Source: Halichondria panicea (Eukaryota; Porifera; Demospongiae; Suberitida; Halichondriidae). Taken from it: DNA of 64,000 bases. The first letter of the stretch is position 1. Each line of letters starts with the position of its first letter. The notes beneath the pieces are model-generated. The model had not been told where the DNA came from, searched no databases, and saw only the letters and a list, made by a program, of their open reading frames with translations. Positions 1-46,794 of the stretch are shown here, piece after piece. The stretch spans positions 5,580,042 through 5,644,041 of the forward strand of contig NC_087377.1 in assembly GCF_963675165.1 (NCBI RefSeq), given 5' to 3'. Both the position numbers and the translations under genes were made by a program.

Positions 1-169
1 GCATGTTGTTAAGAAATTAAATTTGTAGGACCAACACTGAAAATGTAGTGATATGTGTATGCATGTCGAATATCTCCTCTGGTGTCGCTTATGTTCATGC
101 CTTGAGGGGTTGTATGCAGAGCTGCTAACATGTACTCCTCTACACTCTCTCCCCCCCCCCCCCCCTCAG

Positions 170-32705
<32,536 letters not shown>

Positions 32706-32758
32706 TCACTTTTTTAACTAGTCTGCAAAATTTTATACTTCAAATAATTCTGCCTCCC

Positions 32759-32764
32759 ATTAAA
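32759..32764 (+). promoter_or_regulatory. Possible poly(A) signal of WDFY3
   Basis: ATTAAA, the common variant hexamer, 54 bases after the stop codon. No canonical AATAAA precedes it after the stop. Confidence 0.4.
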
Positions 32765-33658
32765 TTGTGCACACAAACTTAAAAAATCACGATAAAAAAA
32801 TTAACCATTATTAATTTGGAAGTAATAGTACAGGTCATGCATGACTATATAGTGACATACATGAGTTCAGTTCATCTCGAGTTCTATAATTATAATTGTG
32901 GTATACGTATCATAGGTATACGTATCATAATGATAATCCTTAATTTATATCATCCACTATTATATCTCCATGGCCACTTCAATATTGCCTGTATAAAATG
33001 ATATTATTATAGGTGCAGACAATAATAATTATTATGACATCTGTATAATTATTATATGTATAATTATATATAATTTATATACATCACATAATAATTATTA
33101 TCAGTGACAGGCTCTGGGAAAACCAGACTTTTGGAGCAGGCTAAAAGTACCGACATATATATACGATAGAGCAATTAAAGCATCGCCTACACAATGATAT
33201 ATATGCTTAATTAGTTTCATACCCGAGTTATGCGCGTCGGAAACTCGAAGCCGTGAAATGTAGTATCGAGAAAAACGCCTCTCAATAAGGTAATAATTAT
33301 AAGGTAATAATTTTTATAGCGAAAGTTTGGATGAAGCGCTTCGATGGAAAGAGTTAATTGCATGCATGGATTTAGAGCATCAGATTTTACAGAGAGAGGT
33401 AGTAGAAGGACGTACTGCATGTACACAGTAATATGCTATTATTTGAGATTTTACACTAATAATAATAATAATTATTTATGGCTACAGTGTAAAATCATGC
33501 ATGCCCAATATTGAAGCTCATCACAGGAAAAAATGTATAATTACACATTGCATGCATGCATGGCAATTATTTTGTGCACTATACGTACTATATACAATCA
33601 TAATTATAATTATATACAGCACAGTCATAAAAGCATTTCTTGGCAGATAAAAATTATA
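32765..33658. other. Intergenic, no gene seen
   Basis: AT-rich spacer between the convergent ends of WDFY3 and the minus-strand ROCO gene. It contains many TAATTATTA-type simple repeats. No ORF, tRNA or clear element was recognised. Confidence 0.6.
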
Positions 33659-34674
33659 GGAGGTGATTACCGCTAAAATTAGCATTTTAAAAGTAGAGGT
33701 GCGTTTTGCAAAAATAAGTGGTGCAATTTTTTTTAGTGAATGTTAATTGCATGTACCGGTGACATTATTATTTTCGCGTGTGTTAATTTCTGCTATTTCT
33801 GCGAATGGAGTAAAATCGCAAAAATTAGTATTCGCAAATAATTGGCCGCCCTCTTGTTTAATGTATCCAGATCGACATTTGCAAACAATTATACCAGCAA
33901 AATGTACAAAACTGTAAAAACGCAAACAAATCTACCTGTGAAAATATGTCACCTTAAGGTATATAGAGAGGTGTGTTTTGTATTATAGCTAGAGAGGTAT
34001 AATTATTTTCAGAAAGGTGAATTTTGTAGGGTTCATTTTTAGAAAAAACATGCTCGCGTGGCGGAAGCAAAACAGAAGGAACGTTATACTTTCTTCTCCA
34101 CGTGGCTTTGCTATTAAGATGGAGAGCACCAATTAAGCTGCTGCTGAAACCTAGCTGTAGACCCTAATCCCTTCATCAAGATCATACAAAGCAAAAGGAG
34201 TACCGCCAATCTTGTTACCGCTGTGGAATATCGAATCACTCCGCACAGCTCAGGGACGCATGCAGAGTGCCATACATGTGGAAAGCATGCAGGGACACAA
34301 ATAGCACCAGCTAGCCTGCCGCTCCAAGGTCATGCATGTGACCAAATCACATGATCATCTCATGGATGGAGTTACGTGAAAAACTACAAAATGCACCTCT
34401 CCGAAAAATGCACCTTTCTCTGAAAATGCACCTCACTGAAAAGCGCACCTCTCTACAAAGCGCACCTCTCTACAAAACGCACCTCTGTACAAAACACACC
34501 TCTCTAAAAAAAATTGCACCACTCCATTTTTTAAAACGCACAGGCTCTGTATAAAAAGCAGCAGCACTTATTTTTAAAAACGCACCTCTGTAAAAAAAAA
34601 CAGCACCACCTATTTTTACAAAACGTACCTATATACTTTTCACTGCTAATTAATTTTTGGCAGTAATCACCTCC
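33659..34674. mobile_element. About 1-kb inverted-repeat element between WDFY3 and the ROCO gene
   Basis: Left arm starts GGAGGTGATTACCGC and right arm ends GCAGTAATCACCTCC. Similarity continues inward (AGGTGCGTTTTGC... against ...CAAAACGTACCT, both near a GTGGTGC/GCACCAC string). No certain target duplication. The centre (about 34205-34310) can be read as a decayed CCHC-type zinc knuckle (CYRCGISNHSAQL...), hinting that gag-like retrotransposon debris was captured or inserted. That part is weak. Confidence 0.65.
34391..34510. repeat. 17-18 bp tandem repeat
   Basis: About seven units of the form RYGCACCTCTCTACAAA run head to tail inside the inverted-repeat element. They share the GCACCTC core with its arms, so they probably grew from it. 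Confidence 0.8.
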
Positions 34675-34973
34675 CATAACAAATTAATAGCGCACATGCC
34701 ACGACCTTTTTTTTTAATGAGCTGTTTGAGCGAACTAGACACTTTCACGATCAAGGAATGCTTTAACTGCTAACGAAGACAACTAGTGAGTTGAAAAATA
34801 ATGATTATGAGACTAGCTTGAATGCAATATCTTCGAAGGTGAAAAAAACACTGTTTTCTGACCGATCTAATTGGTGCATGCTTTCAGTTTATAAATTCAC
34901 GATCATTCCCGATTAATAATTCCCCATACTAATACGGTAAAAAGTTATTGTGTGTTCGTTATTCACATGCATG

Positions 34974-37900
34974 TTAGTTAGGTAACTCACTTGTATGCTT
35001 GATACAAGCCTTATGAATGCTACGAACTGCCTCCCCGTCCTTGTCCTCCTTAGCAATTTCCACTAGTCGACCATAAGTTGCTGTTGATGTTGATGGATTG
35101 TCCAAATCAATACTAGTACTCTTCCATTTCAGTAGAGCAGAGTAAAATTTGCCTTGGGTACTGTAGAAGTTTCTTGGATCGTTATCGATTTCGTCTAAAT
35201 CAGCACGACTCACGCCCAGCCTGTGCTTGTATTTGTTGTATCCAGCAATCTCGGTAGACAACTGGAGAAGAGCTTCTTCCGAGCACTCTTGACTCAACTG
35301 AACTGCAGTCGCTGTAGTCTCATGTTGTTGAACTATCATAATAATTATATGACATTAATTATTTCCGAAGGACGATGTACCTATAGTAGCTTATACTATA
35401 CTGGTGAAATATACACCACAAACAGAGCTAGCTCATGTACTATTAATTTTGATAAATACCTGTCTCAGGGAGTCCATGAGTAGCTACATCTAGTTGAGTC
35501 GCTGCCTTATCTATGAGGGTGATAACATAATAATCACATGAGACCCACTTATATACACATACAATGCAACGGTCAAGGCTATTCAAAATTATTACACTTA
35601 TGACTGGACTACTTGCATGTATATAATTATGTATAGTGCTAACATTCGCTGGTAAGTGGATTTGCAACAGGCTATACAGTTGTAAGAGTTCTTGTCATCG
35701 TTGGTTACGTGAATTATAAGCCTTGATAAGCATTTAATATGGTAAGTGGTTTGCACATGCTACATGTATAATGCTGTCAATTTTGGTAACATGAAGCCTT
35801 GATGAGCATTGTTGAGTAAGCATAATTATAATTATATGGAAGTTAAAACCAACCCAGAAAGAATTTTAACTAAAAAAAGTGTCAGCAACCAAGAATTACA
35901 TGAATACATAATGTTACGTAAAGCCTTGATAAACGCGAAACAACCTAGAAAGAATAGTCCAAGAGCGTAAACAACCAAAATTACAGTTATGCATGCATGT
36001 GTATTGAACTAGTACGTTCTGTAAAGGAAGCTGAATATGCTACAGTATATACACAAGTAAAAGACAAATTCTGCATGCTTAAAATTATTTTACCGACACT
36101 CTTTTTCAGGCAGTGGTATACAGTAAAAAATGGCTTCTGGTTCTTAGAGATTTTGCAACTGATAAAGCCCTCGAAGTGACCATCTAACAAGTCCTTGAGT
36201 TCCAATTTGTTTCTTCGACCACTAATTTCAGGTCTTCTTTTGCTCCACTTGAAAGCAAGGCTTGGCTCTAGGTCCTCTAAATCAGAGGCAAAAGGCAGAG
36301 CCAGGAGAGAAACACCCCCGCCTATGCTGGCTTCCTGAACACATAGAAACAAATTAATTACTCAATTTACGAATAAATAAACTTAATGCTGACCAACATT
36401 AATGTAGGCACAATTGTATAGGTATACTAACGTTTGCAAACCAGCATTCTTGGTGGGGGCTCAGAGAGATTGCACTGGTACATTTAAAGCATGGATGCAA
36501 TCCTTGTGTGAGGAGGCAAAGTTTAGAACCATTTTCATGTTTGCCGCAGTAGCAATCAAACGCGATGATCGGAGACAGAAGAGGACTGATTTCCTTCATG
36601 ATAAAGAGGACCGTTGAGAGGACGTAGGAACAGAGCTCGTGCATTGTATATTTCCTGTCCTGTCGAATAACCCGTACCTCGTAGCAATCCACATGAGCAA
36701 TCAGGGTAACGAAATGTTCGGCAGACTCGTCAATGTGAAATGAGACGAGGTTTCTCTTTACTGAGGAATCAGCGGCAAGTTTCCACGTCATGCCCAGAAT
36801 TCCTTTACCTCCCCTTGAAACCAATTCACTGATCATGGCACAGAATATTCCAATGGGAACGTATTGGGGGTCAAATGTGAACTTGATGGGAGAGGGTGTG
36901 TCAATTCCAGTGGGAGGTGATGGCTTCAATAGTTCCTCGCGAGATGCACACTTGAGAATAGCGGGCATGAAGTACATTATTTTAACCATTTCTGTAATAT
37001 GGCTATTCTTCACCACTGTTGTGATGGTGGCCAAAAGATGGGAATGCTCAAGTAGTATGAGTAGCTTCTCAACAGGAATCAACTGGCCTTTCTTCACATC
37101 CTTGTTTTCCTCCGAATAGCATCGAGTGATTGTTTCCAGAGAGAATTGTCCTTTGAGTGTCCAATTCTTTCTCTCAGTTTCCTTAAACTGAATACTGCTC
37201 TCTTCAGAATGGAGCTCCAGTAGCGGCTTGACAACAAGAGCACTGAGGCTGTTGAATACCACTTGGGGGTTGCAAATGACAAAGTTCTCAAACCAACAAT
37301 CTTTGTCTTTGATCTCTGGTTGATAGATCAAAGCTCCAGGTACCAAACGGTGAATCGAACCTCCTCTTCTCTCATATTTAACCCCTCGGTACCGATACGA
37401 ATGCAATCTTCGATAGATACAATGTCAAACTCCTTTCTCAGAACAACTCCAAACAAAAGCTGCTGTGGGCGAATTCGAAGGTTGGTATCTTTGAAATAGC
37501 TACTCAATATGCCACGAAGATGTTCACGAAGAGGATCCATATCAGAATCAGTGCCTTCATAGTTGTCAACTGGTATGAAGTTCCTATCTTTTGGGTTAGA
37601 AAGTAAATCTTCAAACTTGCTGGTAATCGTGCTCACGGCTTCGTTTTTCTCTTCCAACTTCTGCTCTAAACGGTCTTTGACGTCTTTTTTGAAAGCATCT
37701 GAGTTAAGGTGTTGGCTGACTGTTCGCTGAATGGCAGCCATGTCTTCTGCACTGACGTTGGCTTGCTTATCATTATACTTTTTTCGAGTCAAAATGTTCC
37801 GAATTGCTTTGTTTTGTTCGTGGGAAATCTCAATATTTTGAGCAGTGGTCTCGCTGGCAGTGATACTATCACTCTTGCTGGTAGTGGTGCTGTCACTTTT

Positions 37901-40820
37901 GCTGGCAGTGGTACGTGTCTTGTTCACAGCTTTTCTTGACGTACAAAATTTCTCATACAAAAGATCCACCTTGATTTGCATTTCAAGTTCATCCTTGAAA
38001 GTACCTATGAGGGTAGCAACAGGCTTAGCGGAGCCTAGTTTGCCAAGTTTATTGCACAACTCACGATCAATATCCGAGTCAATCTTCGTATAGTGGCTGA
38101 TAGCTGAGAGGACTTGAGAGAGCGTTTCTCTGCTTGTATAAGTTGAAACATATGGTGTGATCTTGTCACTACCTCGTTCGTAGGATACTTGACACAAGTC
38201 ATCGAGGTCTTTGTCCAGTCGAAAGAATGACAGAAAAATTCCTGCACCTTTGCTTAGGAATGGAAACATCTCCATGAATCCAGGCTGCCCTCCAATATCA
38301 ACCAGATTGAGTAGGACATTGCTTTGCAGCTCTTTGCTGTACTTTCCCGAACCCACAATACTACGGAGTCTTGTGACAACCTTTCCAACATCAACTGTGG
38401 TCACAGACACATTCATAACTTTTTGTCTCTCCAGTCCAGTTGAGACGGTTTCATCGCTCTTGTTAAGAGGTTCTTTCTCGACATTAGTTGTTTCTTTTGA
38501 AGAGGCGAAACCTTGTGATTTTTTCGGCTGTTTATCAGGTGGACTAATATTGCTGATGGTGCTGTTTTCACATGACATAAGGTAAGAGAAGATAAACTGT
38601 GTTTCCTCCTCCAGATTTGAAGATGTTTTGAATTCAAGCTTTGTTCCAGATTTGTCTACAAAGGCCAATATTTGTTCGCACTCGGCAAGAAATGTACTGC
38701 AACGTTTCCTTTGATCTTCGGGCAGCAAAGACAGGTTAATAATCGATCTAACAAGACGCTGTCGAGTGGTTGTTTTTCCAACACCCGAGGGACTGATAAA
38801 GTGCATCTTGAGGTACTGAAGCTCAATCGTATTAGTTTTGTCGGCCAGCAGCTCATCCAGTTTTTGCAAGTAGCTTTGGTTTTTAAAACTGGCTGTAAAA
38901 GGAAAAGTATAAGAGTTGACCTTTAATTGTTAAGCTCAATTAAGCCATCTCTATACTCTAACTCTAACCCAAAATCCTTGAGTCCACTGTTGGGGAATTA
39001 GTCAGTTATGAATAAGCTATAATTATACACACAAGTTCTAGACAGTTACACATATGCATATACCTGGTTCGGATTCTGAAGTAGAGCGCATCCGTAGAGA
39101 CTTAAGATAGTCAATAACTTTAGTGCGACCTTCGTATACTGCCACGTCAAGAGGAGTCCTCCCGCCATAATCAGTCATATCTGTATGGACAGATGAGGGA
39201 CTGAGAGACAGATATGTTGTATATAGTCGTTACTGACGACATTGACGTTGGTATACAATACCACACACACAATCACACAAAAATCACCACATCAATATAC
39301 GTATCGAGTACAGGATGCCTATATATACATTATTTAGAGTCATCCTGTATCTTATGGAGCACATGCAACAACTATAGTCAAGCTTGTGTTACGGTGCCGT
39401 AATTATATGGCTGCATGATACAACTGCAGGGCTGGAATAGCGAGAGTTTACTGTCTACATTTCCATCAGAGGATCTGAAACGATATACTCACTACAGACA
39501 TTAATTACTCACCAACATCACACTTGCACTCCTCCACTAACCACTGTACAACGTCTTTGTGACCATGATAACAAGCACAGTGCAGTGGTATCTGGTTGTA
39601 CTTATCTCTTAAACCTGTGCGACAAGACAAGAAAAAGTTAACTCTGTGAGTTAGTGCATCTAAATATTAAATAGTTCAGGTCTGTGAAGTACATGTATAT
39701 AGTGCAATATCAGTCATGTACACACCATATCATGCAGCCAATTGCTTTGCCCTGCACTTTCAATCACAAGTATACGCATGCTGCTCAGTTACAATTAATA
39801 CAGCCATCAAAATTAATGGCCATGTGAGAAGGGTGGTGATGTCAGTACAGGATTGGCCAACAGGAAGGGAACAATAAAACACGCTTCTCGTGGAATCTTG
39901 TTACTAACCAGCTAGTATTGAAGTACACGTCTTGTGGTATAATAATAATAGTCATCCTGTATCCTATTAAATTATGATACACAATCATGCATGCAGTATA
40001 ACTGCTCGTCCTCTAAGTAGATGTTTATAATTTGGGGAAATAATGATAAACACTCTTCGATTGTATTATCACTAACCAAAATTGCACTTCAGCATTATCA
40101 CTAGGTACTGCACAACTTCAATACTTCCACCCGTACAAGCATAGTGCAGTGGTGTTAGGCTGTACTTGTCTCTCACATCTATGTGGGGTGAGTGAAGTGA
40201 TGACATTGCATACACAATAGACACACTGACATATAAAACGGTTTGTAACCATTTCAAAACGAATTAATCCTACCATTTGAATCATTAGGAACAAGCTTAG
40301 TCAAATGATGTTCTATAAAACTTTCTGGCCTTATTATAGCTAACATTGTACGAAATAAAAAGCTTGGACAACACGTCTTAAATAAGTCACATTCCGTAGT
40401 AAGTTTAGTAATGTGCAACACAATATAATAATTAATACATCATTCCTTTAGCTATGAACACTACGCGACTAACACATAATATACTTACCAATAAAGCAAT
40501 TAACATATTGTGACAGGTACACAACAGTCTCTTTATGTCCTCCTCGACACGCATAGTGAAATGCAGTCCCTCCCCAATATCCACCCCCTTTCTCAATATC
40601 AGCTCCGCCACTAACAAGTGCCCTGGTGATTTCCAGGTAACCTTCCTTGCATGCTTCATGTACTGGAGGGTATCTATTTTTCTTCCAAAACTGATACCAA
40701 TCTACACTCCAATACAGCTGGTGATTGGGGTTGGCCCCCTGTCCCAACAAGGACCTCACCTTGCTGACATCATCATCTATAACAGCCTCCCACAGATCCA
40801 CAGCCAGCTGTTCTTGAGCA
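34974..40820 (-). CDS. Ankyrin-GTPase (ROCO-like)-Death domain protein, 5' exon not found, apparent frameshift
   Basis: Exons (minus): 40820-40489, 40178-40077, 39614-39513, 39180-39064, 38892-36432, 36334-36094, 35510-35460, 35332-34974 (stop TAA). The four 5' exons encode ankyrin repeats (TPLHYACTGGSIEVVQYL; IPLHCACYHGHKDVVQWL). The large exon has a P-loop SPSGVGKTTTR and, about 170 residues on, a G3-like LVDIGGQPGF, then COR-like sequence. The last exon encodes a death-fold domain (YKHRLGVSRADLDEID...). At about 37340 the frame changes between FTVWYLEL and VPGALIYQPE with no room for an intron; phase counting shows one base missing modulo three. It is either a recent pseudogene, a sequencing error or a deletion allele. 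The first coding exon lies upstream of 40820 and should end in phase 2. Likely role is stress or death signalling; partners unknown. Confidence 0.8.
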
Positions 40821-40876
40821 CTGCATGCATGTACAATAGTTGGGAGCATCACATGCAATTAACATGTATAATACTA

Positions 40877-41053
40877 GTATATAGGGGGTATTTTTCAGGG
40901 GACAAAACATTCGTGGTTGAGTAATAGTCACTTCATGGATAATATTTTCGTTGGTTGCTGCTTGCACTGCAGGTAAAGGTAGGCTTCATTCGTGGGCTTC
41001 AACCCACCAAAACCACAAATATTTTGCTCCACGAAAATTACCCGCTATATGGT
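40877..41053. mobile_element. Palindromic mini-transposon, GCGGGTAATTTTCG family
   Basis: Imperfect inverted repeat (TATATAGGGGGTATTTTTC left; GAAAATTACCCGCTATAT right). On the reverse strand it closely matches the element at 57889-58080, including ACCTGCAGTG and GCAAGCAGCAACCA, so both are copies of one family. It sits just upstream of the minus-strand ROCO gene's ankyrin exon. Confidence 0.8.
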
Positions 41054-42908
41054 TTATTATAATTTTGTTTAAGTTACAATACTTGTGCCGTTTATTTCTA
41101 GTTTGACTTTTGACTCCTAACCAGCTAGTGAGAAAGGCGCTTACTTCTATCTTATTAAATCAGGATTTACACTACACATCACATTAATCCATCTGCGTTA
41201 TATACATTTAACGCTTAGTAAAGAAAGAGTATTAGTAAAAATAAAATCAGTTTATCTATCGCCATTCGGGATACCTGAGAGGTATTTTAGACAAACAAGA
41301 AAAATATAGCTCCTTGTAGTCTCATGAATGTGCAACCTATAATACCCTATGCACTGATGCATAATCAACTAGTATAATAATCATTGATAGCTGACTACAA
41401 ACTTGTATATATAATTATAGCTGCATATACAAAAGACAAAGTGAGTATAATTATAGTATAATATAGGTGTGAATTTTCTCTCACTCTGAGTTTTTCCCAG
41501 TGGCCATTGTCTCATGCCAAGTCCTTGTGCTAGCAACCTCCAACAGTATGTGGCTGCTACTGACTAGTACTGCAACAACTATAGAACAACACTAGCACAC
41601 AAAAACTACAGCAAGCTATAATAATTATTATAGACTATCATAATTATAGATCTATTATGTCTATACAATGTATATAGGCTCCAGGCCAGTATAGAAATGC
41701 ACTCAATAGCAATACAAATATAGTATTGTCACCGCTAAAAATAGAAAGTATGGATTTAGCATTCAGGGAATATCAACCTCTGGCATGTCAATAGAGGCCA
41801 CACCAAGTTAATTACATTACGTTTTGCATAACGATATTCTCATGCAAAAATGGCTATTATGAATCAGTTCAAGTCAACAAGATAACAATGAGAATCGTGA
41901 TATATTAATTATGGCTTGTGTCGTTGTGTGCTGTGTTTATGTCTACGTCTTATATATGTCTACGTCTTAATTTGCCTACGTCTTAATAATCACATTTGGA
42001 CAGATTTTTTACGAGAATAATTGGATTTTATATGAGTCGTACAATGTTTTAGCCGGAGTGTGTGTGTATACATGTACACGTAGTTGAATATCTTTCAACA
42101 GCCATAACTTTATAGTACTGTTGATACAATGTCAAACAGAATAATGGGTGAAAAAAAAAGCATAGGGTCAGTCTACCTACTGTATCATGGCAAAATTAAT
42201 GTTGGTCAGCTGTCACTACGACTTTTTGTCATGCAGAAGTCACGGGCCTCACGGCTTGCGTCGGAGTCTATATCTGACATACTGTTATTGCAGGCGCCCT
42301 TGTGCAACATGCCATAATTATGGATTACATAATGCCCTCGGGGCCTGTACTAGTTACTAGTCTTGAAAGAAGACAATAGATCCCTGACTATATAAGCCTG
42401 ATTGTATGGTAATTAGCATTTGCATGGTCATTCCCCTTAGTCTAAGGGAAAGAGCCTCCCTCTATGCAATTACAATGTACAAGGTGGCATCACTACATGT
42501 TTACTCACCCTCCACCTGATCGAGTCCTTACACACAACTGCATGCAACTGTGGCCATTGGTTTGCTGATCTTGTATACATGATAGGTTTGCTTGTCTCAA
42601 TTCCACACCCTTCTGTAAAAAACACTGGAGGCCCCCATTCAAGGCCTTGATATAATTACTATGTGTATGATGATGGTACATGTATTACAGTTGTATCATA
42701 ATCAGGCCCACTAAATGTAGCAAGTTAGGGATGTAGTATTTGATACGGATCGTTAAACTAGTGAACAAAAATTAGCAGTGGAGGCCCTCATTGACATAGC
42801 ACAATCCGTACCAAGAACAACTGCCATTTGCAGAGGCGTGTGTGACCTCTGTGCTTGAAATAAGATGGTGTGATAATACTTTATAGTACCGGCTAGCTGT
42901 ACTGCAGT
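41054..42908. other. Intergenic between divergent genes
   Basis: It separates the 5' side of the minus-strand ROCO gene from the first elongase gene. It must contain the ROCO promoter and probably its missing first exon, plus the elongase promoter. I see AT-rich sequence, a threefold GTCTACGTCTTA-like repeat (about 41941-41985), and no convincing ORF or RNA gene. Confidence 0.6.
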
Positions 42909-44098
42909 ATGGGTGACAAACTAGGTGAGTTGTATAGATTTATTTATGGCAATGATCCTGTCTTGCGCATTACTTTTGTCGAAAAGTTTTGATCCCGAAC
43001 TTGTAGCCATATAGCGCTATCTGTTTCCCTCACAGAGTGTATAGGCCAAGTGGTGAGGATCTTTGCTACGTCGAGGAGTGCCCCTATTGTTGGGCTCTAC
43101 CTGCTCCTGGTGTGCTTGTCCCCACTGCTAAGGAGACTCTTGCCAGCATTTCAGCTGAGGAGAGCACTGATTCTGCACAATTTTGTGTGTTGGATTCTAA
43201 GTGTTTATTCTCTCGCTACACTTGTTTTTGGTCTGTGGGAGGTGTGTTCAATTTAAAAATTTTTTGTGTCCATTCAAAGTGCATTGTATATTTCATTTTC
43301 TTCAAAGGTTGGTGACATTTTTCTCATGGAACATACAGAGGGGTGGCTGAGGCATGGACTTTTTGTTTACTGGATTTCTAAGTTTGTGGAACTCTTGGAT
43401 ACTGTTTATATGATTCTCCGTCATAAATCACGTCAAATATCGTTTCTTCATGTCTGGCATCACAGTACTATCACACTGCTTGCAGGTGATGGAGATTTAG
43501 CTAGCCGTTGTGCAATGGACCGTCCGAATATAGGACACTTGGAGCCAATAATTATAGATAGTCGATTTTGAGTAGGATGTGTGTGTGTTGTGTACTGTAT
43601 AGTGAAGCACTGCATGTCTTCTAATCGAAGACATTCAATGTTGGGTCCAGTGTTACCTGTACATACATGCATTTAATACTCAGTATTTTACTCTCAATGG
43701 CAAAGAGGCTCAATTAAAACCCTTGAATTGATAACCGTAAAAAATAGCTTGATTGCGTCAATTAGAATTGGTATCTTCTCACAGATTGGGCTTACACTCG
43801 TTCCAGTTGGCCAGCCCTCACTCCAATCCTTGCACTCAACTCGGCAGTGCATGTTTTCATGTATGGCTACTATTTTCTAACAGCACTACATCCTTTGCAC
43901 GACTTCACTTGGAAGAAGCGAATCACTCAATTTCAGATGGTGCAATTTCTCATCGGCATCTCCCAGGCAGTTTATGGATACTTGTACAGAGGTTTCTGTA
44001 TCTACTCTATCGGTTATGGTGCTGCAATGTTAGGCCTATTTGGGAACTACTACTATTACGCTTTCATCAGGAAGAAGCCACAGAAGAAAGAACAGTGA
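42909..44098 (+). CDS. Very-long-chain fatty acid elongase, ELOVL2/4/5/7-like
   Basis: Exons 42909-42924, 43036-43241, 43308-43485 and 43785-44098 (stop TGA), 237 residues. ELO signatures: [15 protein letters not shown], the catalytic histidine box HVWHH, and [14 protein letters not shown]. The C-terminal KKPQKKEQ resembles a lysine ER-retrieval tail. It catalyses the malonyl-CoA condensation step of fatty-acid elongation in the ER membrane. The box begins HVxHH, as in the ELOVL4/5 class, unlike its neighbour with HWYHH. At 237 residues it is shorter than the usual 265-320, mostly at the N-terminus, where the start rests on a 5-codon first exon (MGDKL) with a good donor. Confidence 0.9.
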
Positions 44099-44731
44099 CT
44101 TTAAATTATATTATATTTAGCATTGAGCACGTGTTTTGTCTGTTAATGAGGTTGTGGTTGTTTTGTAGATCTAATTAGTCTGTGGGTGCATGACCTTTCT
44201 GACTTTTAAGTAAACAATCCACGTGGAAAAAACTGACCTTTGAGTTGGCGTCGTGTGAGCTCCCTCTCATATCAATGAATACTCTTTCACCACAAATATA
44301 ATAATCCTGTGTCTTCCTCTACAAAGTTTGTGCAAGGTCATTCTGATCTGAGCGTTGTTCTCTGAAAGCTTGAGAGGATAGATCATATTCAGGTCAGTTG
44401 TGTTCATGTGTTAGTTTTAAGCTAGCTGTAAATTATATAATTAATACAATGGTTTATGTGGTTTGTTTATGTGCAAAGGTCAGGACAGATGACTTGTAAT
44501 TGACCTTTTAAAAGTAGCATGTCCAATAAGTTTTGGAAAGTGATTTGGGTCTTGGGTTTTAAAAGTGACTAGGTAGGTTTGCAGTTGCAGTGTTAAGTTA
44601 AATGATGCACTGTAAAATTAATTTTTAGGTAGGTAACTAGGTACTAGGTAAGCTCCATAATTATTATTAGCTGCACCCCCTTTCCTTTCCTCACAGCTTT
44701 CTTTCTCTTAACTCAACCTTTCAGATCTAAC
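44099..44731. other. Spacer and likely 5' leader of second elongase gene
   Basis: The 633-base gap between the two elongase genes. TTTCAG at 44719-44724 just before the next ATG could be the acceptor of a leader intron. TAGGTA-rich direct repeats occur at 44568-44650. No other gene seen. Confidence 0.5.
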
Positions 44732-46681
<1,950 letters not shown>

Positions 46682-46794
46682 GAGATGTATTTTATTTTTC
46701 TATCTGTTTTTGTTGTTGCTCTTTACTACTTAATTAGAATAATTATGTGAAAGTTTCAGTGCATGTCTTTTTTCAAGAGATAAAAGTTGAGGAA

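Noticed and set aside
36399-37119. Plus-strand ORFs opposite the ROCO exon
   Set aside because: Shadows of the large coding exon on the minus strand; no splice or family support.
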